From: Streptomyces sp. NBC_00464
GTDB taxonomy: Bacteria > Actinomycetota > Actinomycetes > Streptomycetales > Streptomycetaceae
Assembly (NCBI RefSeq): GCF_036013915.1
Contig: NZ_CP107899.1
Location: forward strand, 434,001-498,000
Reading direction: 5' to 3'
Length of the DNA: 64,000 nucleotides
Shown here: positions 23,175 to 31,949 of the stretch, in pieces
Position numbering within the stretch: the first letter of the stretch is position 1
Layout: each line of letters opens with the position of its first letter
Notes under the pieces: generated by a model
What the model saw: the letters and a program-made list of their open reading frames with translations, nothing else
Told to the model about the DNA's origin: nothing
The model's database searches: none
Program-made: the position numbers and the translations under genes

Positions 23175-25148
23175 TTCCAGCCGCGGCACGTCGGTCCGGT
23201 CGATCCCGAACGTCTGCACGTACAAGGAGAGTTCGGACTCCAGTGCGCTGATCATGGTCTCGGCGCGCCGGAATCCGTGCCCCTCACCCGGGTACGTGAG
23301 ATAGGCGTGCGGAATGCCGCGCCCCTCGACCGCGGCCAGGAACCGCTCGCACTGCACGGGCGGGCAGATCGGGTCGTCCTCCCCCTGGAGCAGCAGGAAG
23401 GGGGTGGTGAGCCCGGCGGTGCGGCTGATCGGCGACCTGTCGCGATAGCGGTCAGGGACCTCGGCAAGGGGGCCGACCAGCGACTCCAGGTACTGCGACT
23501 CGAAGTCGTGGGTCTCGTCGGTGCCCCAGCCCGTGAGGTCGAGGATGGGATAGATGATCGTGCCGCAGGCGTAGACGTCGGTCCCGGTCAGCGAGGCGGC
23601 GGTGGTCCATCCCCCGGCGCTGCCGCCACGGACGGCGAGCCGGCGGGGGTCGGCGGTGCCCTCTGCGGCAAGCGCGCCGGCGACGGCCGCGCAGTCCTCC
23701 ACATCGACGACGCCCCACTGTTCGCGCAGCCGGTTGCGGTAGGACCGGCCGTAGCCGGTGGAGCCGCCGTAGTTGACCTCGGCGACGCCGATGCCGCGCG
23801 AGGTGAAGTAGGCGATCTCCAGGTCCAGTACGAGCGCGGCATGGCCGGTCGGGCCGCCGTGGGCCCACACCACATAGGGCGGCAGCTCGCCCTCGGGGCC
23901 GGTGCGGTCGGGGCTGTGCGGCGGGTAGACCTGGGCGTGGATCTCGCGGCCGCCGGGTCCGGTGAAGGTGCGGACGACGGGCTCGGGGTAGTACGCCGGG
24001 TCGACCGCGTCCTCGTGCGGTGCGCCGATGATGCGGGTGTGCCCGGTCGAGGTGTCCAGCTCCACGATCTCGTACGCGCTGTGCGGACTCGCCGCGATAC
24101 CGATGACGCGGCTGCCCTGCACGGCGAGGGTTTCGGCCCATTCGGTCCAGGGCCCGGCGATGTCGACGAGGTCGCCCGACTCCGGGTCGAGGATGCCGAG
24201 GGTGGTGGAACCCTTGCCGTGGATCGCGGCGATCAGCCCGTTGTCCAGCGGGCAGAACCAGTTGAGCCCGATCTTCCAGAGCGGTCCGGCGAACTCTTCG
24301 TCACGGAAGCAGAGTTCGACGGCTTCCCGCTGCGGGTCGGCGCGGTAGAGGTTCCACCACCCGCTGCGGTCACTGGCGAACAGCAACTGCCCGCCCGCGT
24401 CCCACCGGATCTGCGGTACGGATTCCTCCGGGCCGCCCACGAAGCTCCGGGCGTCGTGGAACGTGCCGTCCTCGCCGATGTCCGCGAGCATCACCTCGGT
24501 ACCGTCCCACGGCATCCGCGGATGGTCCCAGGCGATCCAGGCCGCACGCCTCCCGTCGGGCGACACCTCGGGGCCGGTGACGAACCGGTGCCGGTCGTCG
24601 GAGAGTTCGCGTATCGCGGACCGGTCACCGGCCGCCGATCCGTCCAGCGGCACGGCGGCGATGACGCGGCGCAGGTCGGTCGGGCCCTCGCCGGTGAACT
24701 CCTCCAGGACGCACCAGACCTCGCCCTCGGCGCCTCGGTCCGGATGCAGCCGGGGGTCGACCCAGCGCAGTCCGCCGCCGACGGCGGAGACGGGGGTGAG
24801 CGGCCAGGGTTCACGGGGCCCGTCGGGCGCGTAGGCGTACAGCCGCTGGTCGTCGAAGTGCACGAAGACGATCAGCGGGCCGCCCTCGGCCCGCCCGGTG
24901 CCGGCCCACGGCCTGCCGCCGTACTCGATGACCCGGCTGCGGGCGTTCCACGGCGCGGGCAGCTCCGCCGTGGTGCCGTCCGGCAGTCTGCGGACCAGGG
25001 CGCGCCGGCCGGCCTGGGCCGGCCGGGGCTCCGTCCACCACAGCTCGTCGCCGACCGCTCCGACGTACTCGGGGCGGCCGTCGCGGGAGGCGGCCAGCGC
25101 GGCGTCGATCGGTGACGGCCAGCTTCCGTAGGCCCCTGTGGATACCAT
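23163..25148 (-). CDS. S9-family prolyl oligopeptidase-like serine peptidase
   Basis: This 661-residue cytosolic peptidase has an N-terminal beta-propeller (about 1-390) and a C-terminal alpha/beta-hydrolase domain with VRGGSAGGWTT (Ser nucleophile), LLQGEDDPICP (Asp) and YPGEGHGFR (His). It probably trims small peptides or acyl-peptides. The ATG at 25148 is chosen because GGGGGA precedes it by about 8 nt and homology starts MVSTGAYGSWPSPI; the open frame upstream is non-coding. It sits between the M20 and S66 peptidase genes and is coupled to S66 by GTGA. Confidence 0.88.
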   Translation of the reverse strand: MVSTGAYGSWPSPIDAALAASRDGRPEYVGAVGDELWWTEPRPAQAGRRALVRRLPDGTTAELPAPWNARSRVIEYGGRPWAGTGRAEGGPLIVFVHFDDQRLYAYAPDGPREPWPLTPVSAVGGGLRWVDPRLHPDRGAEGEVWCVLEEFTGEGPTDLRRVIAAVPLDGSAAGDRSAIRELSDDRHRFVTGPEVSPDGRRAAWIAWDHPRMPWDGTEVMLADIGEDGTFHDARSFVGGPEESVPQIRWDAGGQLLFASDRSGWWNLYRADPQREAVELCFRDEEFAGPLWKIGLNWFCPLDNGLIAAIHGKGSTTLGILDPESGDLVDIAGPWTEWAETLAVQGSRVIGIAASPHSAYEIVELDTSTGHTRIIGAPHEDAVDPAYYPEPVVRTFTGPGGREIHAQVYPPHSPDRTGPEGELPPYVVWAHGGPTGHAALVLDLEIAYFTSRGIGVAEVNYGGSTGYGRSYRNRLREQWGVVDVEDCAAVAGALAAEGTADPRRLAVRGGSAGGWTTAASLTGTDVYACGTIIYPILDLTGWGTDETHDFESQYLESLVGPLAEVPDRYRDRSPISRTAGLTTPFLLLQGEDDPICPPVQCERFLAAVEGRGIPHAYLTYPGEGHGFRRAETMISALESELSLYVQTFGIDRTDVPRLELKK

Positions 25149-25168
25149 GTTCAATTCCCCCGAGCGGT

Positions 25169-26512
25169 TCAGGCGGTACGCAGATAGTGGTCCAGGACCC
25201 GGACGCCGAAGTGCAGCGCCTCGACGGGGACACGCTCGTCCACGCCGTGGAAGAGGGCCTGGTAGTCGAAGCCGAAGGGCAGCTTCAGCGGCGAGAAGCC
25301 GTAGCCGGTGATGCCGAGCCGGGAGAACTGCTTGGCGTCGGTGCCGCCGGACATGCTGTACGGGACAACGTGGCCGTCCGGGTCGAACTGCTCCACCGCG
25401 GCACGGAGTTTGGCGTACGTGGGTGAGTCGACCGGCGCCTGGAGCGGCACCTCGCGGTGGTGGAACTCCCAGTCGACCGAGGGGCCGGTGAGCCGGTCCA
25501 GGGTGGTGCGGAACTCGTCCTCGCCGCCGGGGACCATCCGGCCGTCGATGTAGGCGGTGGCGTGGCCCGGGATCACGTTGACCTTGTAACCGGCTTCCAG
25601 CATCGTCGGGTTGGAGCTGTTGCGGACGGTCGGCGCGACGAGCTCGGCGGCCGGTCCGATCTTGCCGAGGAGTTCGTCCACGTCGAAGCCGGGGGCGTCG
25701 AGGTCGGGGTGGATGCCGTGCAGTGCGGCGATCTCGGTGAGTGCGGCGCGGACGGTCGGGGTGAGGCGCACCGGCCATTCGTGGGCGCCGATCCGGGCGA
25801 CGGCGGCGGCCAGCGTGCTGACCGCGTTCGCGTGGTTGACCTTGGAGCCGTGGCCCGCCTTGCCGTGAGCGGTGAGCTTGAGCCATCCGGTGCCGCGCTC
25901 GCCCGCCGCGATGGGATAGAGCGGCATGTTCGGTCCGGCGTGGAAGGTGAAGGCGCCCGACTCGCTGATGCCTTCCGTACACCCCTCGAAGAGTGCGGCG
26001 TGCCGGTCGGCGAGGAAGCCGGAGCCGTCGTCGGCGCTGGCCTCCTCGTCGGCGGTGTACGCGATCACGATGTCGCGGCGGGGGCGGATGCCGGCCCTGG
26101 CCCAGTACCGGACGACGGCGAGGACCATCGCGTCCATGTTCTTCATGTCGATGGCGCCGCGGCCCCAGACGACTCCGTCGCGCACCTCGCCGGAGAAGGG
26201 GTGCACGGTCCAGTCGTCGGCCTCGGCGGGCACCACGTCCAGGTGGCCGTGGACCAGGAGGGCGTCCGCGGCGGGGTCGGTGCCCGGGATCCGGGCGACC
26301 ACGTTGGTTCGGCCGGGGGTGCGCTCCAGCAGCGCCGGTTCGAGCCCCGCGGCGGCCAGCCGCTCGGCGACGTACTCGGCCGCGGGACGTTCGCGGCAGT
26401 CGCCGCCGCCCCGGTTCGTGGTGTCGATGCGGATCAGTTCGGAGGTGAACGTCACCGATTCGTCGAGCGCGAGCTCGTCGACGCTGTCCTTGGGGGTGCT
26501 CGCCTCAGCCAT
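25169..26512 (-). CDS. M20/M25/M40-family metallopeptidase
   Basis: This 447-residue cytosolic di-zinc enzyme carries LLVHGHLDVVPAE (His/Asp ligands, about 85-97), WGRGAIDMKN, TADEEASADDGSGFL (Glu general base and Glu ligand), NVIPGHATAYIDGRMVPG in the lid domain, and a late SGGTDAKQF and FHGVDERV histidine segment. Relatives include carboxypeptidase G2, succinyl-diaminopimelate desuccinylase and ArgE, so substrate is not fixed. The start overlaps the end of the M55 gene by 8 bp, and it is followed by the S9 gene after 20 bp. Confidence 0.88.
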   Translation of the reverse strand: MAEASTPKDSVDELALDESVTFTSELIRIDTTNRGGGDCRERPAAEYVAERLAAAGLEPALLERTPGRTNVVARIPGTDPAADALLVHGHLDVVPAEADDWTVHPFSGEVRDGVVWGRGAIDMKNMDAMVLAVVRYWARAGIRPRRDIVIAYTADEEASADDGSGFLADRHAALFEGCTEGISESGAFTFHAGPNMPLYPIAAGERGTGWLKLTAHGKAGHGSKVNHANAVSTLAAAVARIGAHEWPVRLTPTVRAALTEIAALHGIHPDLDAPGFDVDELLGKIGPAAELVAPTVRNSSNPTMLEAGYKVNVIPGHATAYIDGRMVPGGEDEFRTTLDRLTGPSVDWEFHHREVPLQAPVDSPTYAKLRAAVEQFDPDGHVVPYSMSGGTDAKQFSRLGITGYGFSPLKLPFGFDYQALFHGVDERVPVEALHFGVRVLDHYLRTA

Positions 26513-27338
26513 ACTGTTCCTCCACGGCGGACGACACGATGGTCGTCACCGCCTTGAACGTGCGGATACCTTCGTACATCGTCGCGCTCGTGTAGGCGAC
26601 ACGCCTCTCGCCGGAGGGTGCCACGCCGGGTACGACCGTGGCCGCGGCGGCCAGGTGTTCGGCGTCGAACTCCAGCTCCACGGTGAACGGGCCGCCGTCG
26701 ACCGGTGTGTACCGCCCGGCGAGCGCGGCCGCCTCCTTGGCCGCCGCACGGATGTCGGCGGCGGTGCGGGCGGGGGTGCGGCAGACCGCGGCGTAGCGCG
26801 ACACATAGTCCTTGACGGCGACCGTCCGCGCGTCGGGGGCGTACCCCTCGGCGTCCACGCAGGTCAGGTCGTCGCCGGTGACGAGGACGACGGGGACGCC
26901 GTACTCCGCGGCCACATGGGCGTTGAGCAGGCCCTCGCTGGCCCTGATCCCGTTCAGCCACACCCCGGTGATGGAGTTGGCCAGATAGGTGTGGGCCAGG
27001 ACGCCTTCCGTGCCGGCGCCCGTGTGGTAGCCGACGAAGGCGACGGCGTCGACGTCGCCGTGCTGGATGCCCTCCACCATGCTGAGCGACTTGTGCTTGC
27101 CGGTGAGCATCTGGACCCGGTCGTCGAGCTGCTCAAGCAGCAGGTTGCGCATGGTCCAGTGGGCCTCGTTGATGAGCACCTCGTCGGCGCCCCCGTCATA
27201 GAAGCCGAGGGCGGCCGCGTTGACGTCGGAGGTGAATAGGGAGCGGCACCGCTCCCACTGAGGCGTGCCGGGCAGCACATCGGCCGGCCAGGTCACGCCG
27301 GTGGCGCCTTCCATGTCGGCGCTGACGAGGATCTTCAT
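26505..27338 (-). CDS. M55-family D-aminopeptidase (DppA-like)
   Basis: This 277-residue zinc peptidase begins MKILVSADMEGATGV, the M55 signature giving the SxDxEG metal site, followed by AHWTMRNLL, VAFVGYHTGAG near 115 and LVTGDDLTCVDA. DppA-type enzymes release D-amino acids from D-Ala-D-Ala-type peptides and form decameric rings in the cytosol. The start at 27338 is set by homology. It leads the M55-M20-S9-S66 gene series, which fits turnover of peptides with D-residues from cell wall. Confidence 0.85.
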   Translation of the reverse strand: MKILVSADMEGATGVTWPADVLPGTPQWERCRSLFTSDVNAAALGFYDGGADEVLINEAHWTMRNLLLEQLDDRVQMLTGKHKSLSMVEGIQHGDVDAVAFVGYHTGAGTEGVLAHTYLANSITGVWLNGIRASEGLLNAHVAAEYGVPVVLVTGDDLTCVDAEGYAPDARTVAVKDYVSRYAAVCRTPARTAADIRAAAKEAAALAGRYTPVDGGPFTVELEFDAEHLAAAATVVPGVAPSGERRVAYTSATMYEGIRTFKAVTTIVSSAVEEQYG

Positions 27339-27446
27339 GCGGCCACACGGTACGCGCCACAGAACGCGCAGGCCAGGGCTGCCGTGACCTCCAGAGGTCC
27401 ATTCCACTGAAGGCCGCGGGCCCTGGCGTGCAGGCCCCGGGGATAT

Positions 27447-28373
27447 TCAGACGGCAAAGGCCGTTCGGTGTTCGTGGACGCGCAGGTTGAGCGTGACGAG
27501 GTCCAGCAGCGGCGTGTCCACGGACAGGAGCCTGGCCCGGTCGACCAGGTCACCGAAGACCTGCTCGACCTCGGTCGGGGCGCCCTGGGCGACGTCGCGG
27601 TACAGCGAGGCGGTGAGGGGCGAGCCCTCCGTGGTGAGCATCTCGGCCACGGCGTCGAGTTCCTTCTCCCGTACGGGGTGGCCGGCGGCTGCCGCGACGG
27701 CTGCGCACTCGGCCAGCAGGGCGGTGACGAAGCCCTGTCCCCCGGGAACGGCCCGGACGTCGCCGACGGTGCCGCGCATCAGACAGGTCAGCCCCGCCAG
27801 GGTGCTGATGAACACCCACTTGCTCCACATCGCCGTGCGGATGTCCTTGGACTGGTACGTGTCGATGCCCGCGTCGGCGAGGACGGCGGCGATCGCCTCC
27901 ACCCGCGGGGACGTGCCGCCCTGCTGCTCGCCGATCGTCAGGCTTGCGACCGGGGCGAGGCGCACGATGTCCCCTTCCGCGTTCAGCGTGGTGATGACCT
28001 TCGCGACGCCGCCCAGCACCGCCTTCTCGCCGAAGCGGTCGTTGAGCCGCGCGAGATGCGCCATGCCGTTGAGCAGCGGCACGATCGCGGTGCCCGGTCC
28101 GACGGCCGGCGCGATGTCGTCGAGGGCCCCGCCCAGGGCCGTGGCCTTCACCGAGAGCAGCACCAGGTCGTAGGCGTCGGTGAGCCGGTCCGCGGTGACG
28201 AGCCGGGGCGTGAGCGTCTCCTCCTCCCCCAGCCCGGTGATGCGCAGGCCCCGCTCGCGGAGAGCGGCTGCGCGGCGCGGACGGACCAGGAAGGTGACGT
28301 CCTCGCCCGCCTGCGCGAGCCTGGCGCCGAAGTAGCCACCGGTGGCTCCTGCTCCTACGACCAGAATCTTCAT
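27447..28373 (-). CDS. Ketopantoate reductase-like (PanE/ApbA family) oxidoreductase
   Basis: This 308-residue NADPH enzyme begins MKILVVGAGATGGYFGARLAQAG (Rossmann glycine motif) and contains LLSVKAT with the lysine position and the ketopantoate-reductase C-domain (WSKWVFISTLAGLTCL, then EVEQVFGDLVDRARLLSVDTPLLD). It would reduce 2-dehydropantoate to pantoate for CoA, but Streptomyces often has several paralogues, so this may act on other 2-keto acids. GGAAGG precedes the ATG at 28373. Confidence 0.82.
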   Translation of the reverse strand: MKILVVGAGATGGYFGARLAQAGEDVTFLVRPRRAAALRERGLRITGLGEEETLTPRLVTADRLTDAYDLVLLSVKATALGGALDDIAPAVGPGTAIVPLLNGMAHLARLNDRFGEKAVLGGVAKVITTLNAEGDIVRLAPVASLTIGEQQGGTSPRVEAIAAVLADAGIDTYQSKDIRTAMWSKWVFISTLAGLTCLMRGTVGDVRAVPGGQGFVTALLAECAAVAAAAGHPVREKELDAVAEMLTTEGSPLTASLYRDVAQGAPTEVEQVFGDLVDRARLLSVDTPLLDLVTLNLRVHEHRTAFAV

Positions 28374-28429
28374 GTACGTGCACCTTCCGGGTTCCGTGAC
28401 CAAGGGTTCGGGGCGAGCGACGGGACCGC

Positions 28430-29407
28430 TCAGTCGCCGATACGCAGCACCAGCTTGCCGGTCGACGTGCGCCCCTCCATCAGCAGGTGTGCTTCGGCCG
28501 CATCCGCCAGCGCGTACTCGGCCGTCACCGGAAGGTCGACGTGTCCGTCGGTCACGGCGCGGAAGGCGCGCTCCGCGACGGCACGCAGGGTGGCGGGATC
28601 GTTCGCGGCCAGTTCCAGGATCGAGAAGCCGGCCACCGACCTGCTGCCCGGGTAGAGCTCGCTCTGCCCGGCACTCCAGGGCTGTGCGCCGCTCGCGTTG
28701 CCGAACGAGACCAGCCGCCCGAACACGGCGAGCGCGTCGATGCCGCGGCGCAGGGTGTCCCCGCCGACCGGGTCGAGCACCAGGTCGACGCCCCGGCCGC
28801 CGGTGGCACGGCGGACCTCGTCCGGGAAGGTGTCGCCGACGAACACCTCGTCGTAGCCGTGGGCGAGGGCGTAGTCGGCCTTCGCGGCGGAGGACACCAC
28901 GCCGTACACGGCTCCGGCACCCGCTGCCCGGGCCAGCTGACCGGCCACCGTGCCGACTCCCCCGGCCGCGCCCTGCACCAGCACACTCTCACCCTCCCGC
29001 AGCCGCCCGACCTCGTGCAGCAGGGCGTGCGCGGTCGGCAGCACGGTGGGCAGGGTGGCGCCGGTGCGCAGGTTCACGCCGTCGGGGAGGGGGAAGACGG
29101 CGGCGGCCGGCGCCGTCACCACGTCCGCGTATCCGCCGCCGTCCAGGAACGCCGCGACCTCCTGCCCGGGGCTCAGCCCCTCGGTCCCCTCGCCGACCGC
29201 CCGCACCCGGCCCGAGACCTCCAGGCCCGGAACGAAGGGCAGTGCGGGCACCCGGTATCCGTCGGATCTGGCCTTGAGGTCGGCGAAATTGACGCCCGCG
29301 TAGGCGACGTCGATCGTGACCTGGCCGGGGCCCGGTTCGGGGGCGGCCATCTCGACGACCGCCAGCACCTCGGGCCCGCCGTACTCCTTGAACTCGACTG
29401 CACGCAT
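28430..29407 (-). CDS. Quinone oxidoreductase-like MDR enzyme
   Basis: This 325-residue protein begins MRAVEFKEYGGPEVL, with AYAGVNFADLKAR, GLEVSGRV and the nucleotide-binding VLVQGAAGGVGTVAGQLAR near 140. No zinc-binding cysteine cluster is present, as in zeta-crystallin/NADPH:quinone reductases. It probably reduces quinones or reactive enals. It is divergent from an ArsR gene whose operator-like repeats fill the shared promoter, so oxidative or electrophile control is likely. Confidence 0.85.
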   Translation of the reverse strand: MRAVEFKEYGGPEVLAVVEMAAPEPGPGQVTIDVAYAGVNFADLKARSDGYRVPALPFVPGLEVSGRVRAVGEGTEGLSPGQEVAAFLDGGGYADVVTAPAAAVFPLPDGVNLRTGATLPTVLPTAHALLHEVGRLREGESVLVQGAAGGVGTVAGQLARAAGAGAVYGVVSSAAKADYALAHGYDEVFVGDTFPDEVRRATGGRGVDLVLDPVGGDTLRRGIDALAVFGRLVSFGNASGAQPWSAGQSELYPGSRSVAGFSILELAANDPATLRAVAERAFRAVTDGHVDLPVTAEYALADAAEAHLLMEGRTSTGKLVLRIGD

Positions 29408-29442
29408 GACAGACCGCCCCCTGGAAGTTGTGTTCAACGAAA

Positions 29443-29480
29443 ATCGAACACTCGGAGTGTAAGATATTCATCGAACACTC
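29443..29480. promoter_or_regulatory. ArsR operator-like repeats in divergent promoter
   Basis: ATCGAACACTC occurs twice (29443-29453 and 29470-29480) with a 27-bp period, and the palindrome ACACT-CGG-AGTGT lies at 29448-29460. GTTC at 29432-29435 pairs with GAAC at 29446-29449. The segment is AT-richer than its surroundings and lies between the divergent quinone reductase and ArsR genes. Confidence 0.6.
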
Positions 29481-29510
29481 AGCAAGGGCCACGGACACGA
29501 GGAGCGGAAC

Positions 29511-29852
29511 ATGCCCAACCAGCCTGCGGGCAGCGGACATCGCGCCGCCCCCGTACACACCGACCCCGCCGAGGTCTCCGTGCTCGGAGCCCTGTCCGCG
29601 CTGGCCGATCCGGTCCGTCTCCAGCTGGTCCGCGACCTGGCGGGCTCCGAGGACTGGACGCGCAGCTGCGGCAGCTTCGACGTACCGGTCGGCAAGGCCG
29701 CACTCAGCCATCACTTCTCCGTGCTGCGCGGGGCGGGCCTGGTGGAACAGCGCGACCTGGGCCCCAAACGGGTCAACCGGCTGCGCCGCGAGGAGTTCGA
29801 GGCCCGCTTCCCGGGTCTGCTGCACCTGCTGCTGCGGGCCGACGACGTCTGA
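29511..29852 (+). CDS. ArsR-family winged-helix regulator
   Basis: This 113-residue regulator has the ArsR HTH in ALADPVRLQLVRDLAGS and VGKAALSHHFSVLRGAGLVEQRD (recognition helix about 62-77), then the beta-wing GPKRVNRLRREEF. It has no metal-binding CxC in helix 5. A single Cys (RSCGSF) before the HTH could sense electrophiles or oxidants. GGAG lies 8 nt before the ATG. It is divergent from the quinone oxidoreductase and followed by a strong bidirectional terminator. Confidence 0.85.
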   Translation: MPNQPAGSGHRAAPVHTDPAEVSVLGALSALADPVRLQLVRDLAGSEDWTRSCGSFDVPVGKAALSHHFSVLRGAGLVEQRDLGPKRVNRLRREEFEARFPGLLHLLLRADDV

Positions 29853-29870
29853 GCCGGGGCTCGCGACGAA

Positions 29871-29916
29871 CACGAAGAGGCCGGAGCCCCGCTTGCGGGG
29901 CTCCGGCCTCTTCGTG
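29871..29916. terminator. Strong bidirectional terminator
   Basis: A perfect 22-bp stem with a 2-nt loop (29871-29892 with 29895-29916) lies between the convergent ArsR and aldo/keto reductase genes. Confidence 0.9.
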
Positions 29917-29918
29917 GT

Positions 29919-30920
29919 TCAGCGGCGCTTCGCGCCCTTCAGCAGCTCCTCGATCCTGTCGAGTTCCTTGTCGCTGAACTCCAGGTCACGGATCGCCTCG
30001 ACGCTGTTCTCCAGCTGAGCGACGCTGCTCGCGCCGACCACCGCGGAGGTGACCCGGCCGCCGCGCAGCACCCAGGCCAGCGCCAGCTGGGCCAGCGACT
30101 GGCCGCGCTCGGACGCCAGTCGGTCGAGTTCGCGGAGCCGGCCGACCAGGTCCGGGGTGACCGAATCGGCCGACAGGAACGGGCTGTTGCCGGCCGCCCG
30201 CGAGCCCTCCGGGATGCCCCGGAGGTAGCGGTCGGAGAGGATGCCCTGTTCCAGCGGCGAGTAGGCGATGGAACCGATGCCCAGCTCGTCCAGAGCCGTG
30301 AGCAGTCCGTCCTCGACCCAGCGGTCCAGCATCGAGTAGCGCGGCTGGTGGATGAGCAGCGGGGTGCCGAGCTCCTTCAGGATCCGGGCGGCCTCCCTCG
30401 TCTGCTCGGCCGAGTAGTTGGAGACACCCACGTAGAGCGCCTTGCCCTGCTGCACCGCCGAGTGCAGAGCGCCCATCGTCTCTTCGAGCGGGGTCTCGGG
30501 GTCGGGCCGGTGGGAGTAGAAGATGTCCACGTAGTCGAGACCGAGGCGGCCGAGGCTCTGGTCCAGCGAGGAGAGCAGGTTCTTGCGCGAGCCCCACTCC
30601 CCGTACGGACCGTCCCACATCAGATAGCCGGCCTTGGTGGAGACGATGATCTCGTCCCGGTGCCGGGCGAAGTCCGTCCCCAGCGCGCGGCCCATCGCCG
30701 TCTCGGCGGAGCCGGGCGGCGGGCCGTAGTTGTTCGCCAGGTCGAAGTGGGTGATCCCGAGGTCGAACGCCCGGCGGAGGATCTGCCCCTGGGACTCCGG
30801 CGTCCGGTCACCGCCGAAGTTGTGCCAAAGACCCAGCGAGAGCGCGGGCAGCTTCAGACCGCTGCGCCCGGTACGCCGGTACGGCATGTCCTGGTAGCGG
30901 TCGGCGGACGGGATGTACAT
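29919..30920 (-). CDS. Aldo/keto reductase (YghZ/L-glyceraldehyde-3-P reductase-like)
   Basis: This 333-residue NADPH-dependent reductase has the catalytic tetrad residues in FDLANNYGPPPGSAE (Asp/Tyr), STKAGY (Lys) and DIFYSHRPD (His), plus the GVSNYSAEQ and SAVVGASS cofactor segments. The WHNFGGDR and GPYGEWGSRK inserts are typical of the YghZ/Kv-beta-like subgroup, which detoxifies methylglyoxal and similar aldehydes. The ATG at 30920 follows GGAG by 5 nt. It is divergent from a LysR gene. Confidence 0.87.
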   Translation of the reverse strand: MYIPSADRYQDMPYRRTGRSGLKLPALSLGLWHNFGGDRTPESQGQILRRAFDLGITHFDLANNYGPPPGSAETAMGRALGTDFARHRDEIIVSTKAGYLMWDGPYGEWGSRKNLLSSLDQSLGRLGLDYVDIFYSHRPDPETPLEETMGALHSAVQQGKALYVGVSNYSAEQTREAARILKELGTPLLIHQPRYSMLDRWVEDGLLTALDELGIGSIAYSPLEQGILSDRYLRGIPEGSRAAGNSPFLSADSVTPDLVGRLRELDRLASERGQSLAQLALAWVLRGGRVTSAVVGASSVAQLENSVEAIRDLEFSDKELDRIEELLKGAKRR

Positions 30921-31048
30921 GCGGGCTCCACGGGAGAGATCGTTCCGGTTCACGACGGGGTACGACGTGCGGGGTCCAGGTTCGCCCACAACGATCCAGC
31001 AGTCCAACAGGAGATTCCGCTGGGATTCAGCGCCTATATTTCTCAATC

Positions 31049-31939
31049 ATGGAGTTGCGCCAGCTGGAACATTTCGTCGCCGTCGCCCAGGAACGGCATT
31101 TCACCCGGGCCGCCGAGCGCGTCGCCGTTTCGCAGTCCGGCCTCTCCGCCTCCGTCCGGGCCCTGGAGCAGGAGCTGCGGACCCCGCTGTTCAGCCGGAC
31201 CACCCGCAGCGTGCGGCTGACCGAGGCCGGGCGCGCCCTGCTCGTGGAGGCCGAGCGCACCCTGGCAGGAGCACGGGCTGCGAAGGACGCCGTCGACGCC
31301 GTTCGGGGGCTGCTGCGCGGCACCCTGTCGGTGGGCGTGGAGCAGTGCGTCGCCGGGGTGAGCCCGCCGCGGCTGCTCGCCGCCTTCCACCGCGCACACC
31401 CGCACATGGAGATCCGGCTCCGCCAGGAGGGCACGATGAACCTCCTGGACGGGGTGGCCGGCGGGCGGCTCGACATCGCCTTCGCCGCCACGGTCTCCCC
31501 CGTGGAGTGGCGGGGCGAGCTGGTCCCGCTGGCCCGTGAGCCCATGGTCCTGCTGTGCGCTGCCGGGCACCGGCTGGCGGCGGCGGACCGGGTCGGGTGG
31601 GACGAGCTGCCGGGCGAGGCGTTCATCGACTTCCATCCGGACTTCGGTCCGCGCCGTGCGGCCGACGAGGCGTTCGCGGCCGCACGGGTGCGCCGCACGG
31701 TGGCGCTGGAGGTCAACGACGTGCACAGCCTGCTGGAACTGGTGCACGAGGGGCTCGGCATCGCGGTGGTGCCGCACCACTTCTCCCGCAAGCCCGAGGC
31801 CCGGGATCTGGTGGCGGTACCACTCGACGGAGCGGACCAGCCGCACTACGAGAGCGTCGTGGTGCTTCCGGCCGCGCAGGCGATGAGCCCCGGGGCACGG
31901 GCGCTGATGGCGCTCGTACGGGAGGAGACCGGGCACTGA
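31049..31939 (+). CDS. LysR-family transcriptional regulator
   Basis: This 296-residue protein has the LysR HTH at residues 1-60 (MELRQLEHFVAVAQERHF then VAVSQSGLSASVRALEQEL) and a type-2 periplasmic-binding-like effector domain (from about 88: GTLSVGVEQCVAGVSPPRL). Such regulators usually control the adjacent divergent gene, here the aldo/keto reductase, through sites in the 128-bp gap (30921-31048). No unambiguous T-N11-A palindrome could be picked. Confidence 0.87.
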   Translation: MELRQLEHFVAVAQERHFTRAAERVAVSQSGLSASVRALEQELRTPLFSRTTRSVRLTEAGRALLVEAERTLAGARAAKDAVDAVRGLLRGTLSVGVEQCVAGVSPPRLLAAFHRAHPHMEIRLRQEGTMNLLDGVAGGRLDIAFAATVSPVEWRGELVPLAREPMVLLCAAGHRLAAADRVGWDELPGEAFIDFHPDFGPRRAADEAFAAARVRRTVALEVNDVHSLLELVHEGLGIAVVPHHFSRKPEARDLVAVPLDGADQPHYESVVVLPAAQAMSPGARALMALVREETGH

Positions 31940-31949
31940 CCCACGGCGG

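Noticed and set aside
23163..25982. A 939-residue version of the S9 peptidase
   Set aside because: The extra N-terminal 278 codons are antisense to the M20 gene and Arg/Pro-rich; ATG 25148 has a ribosome site and homology.
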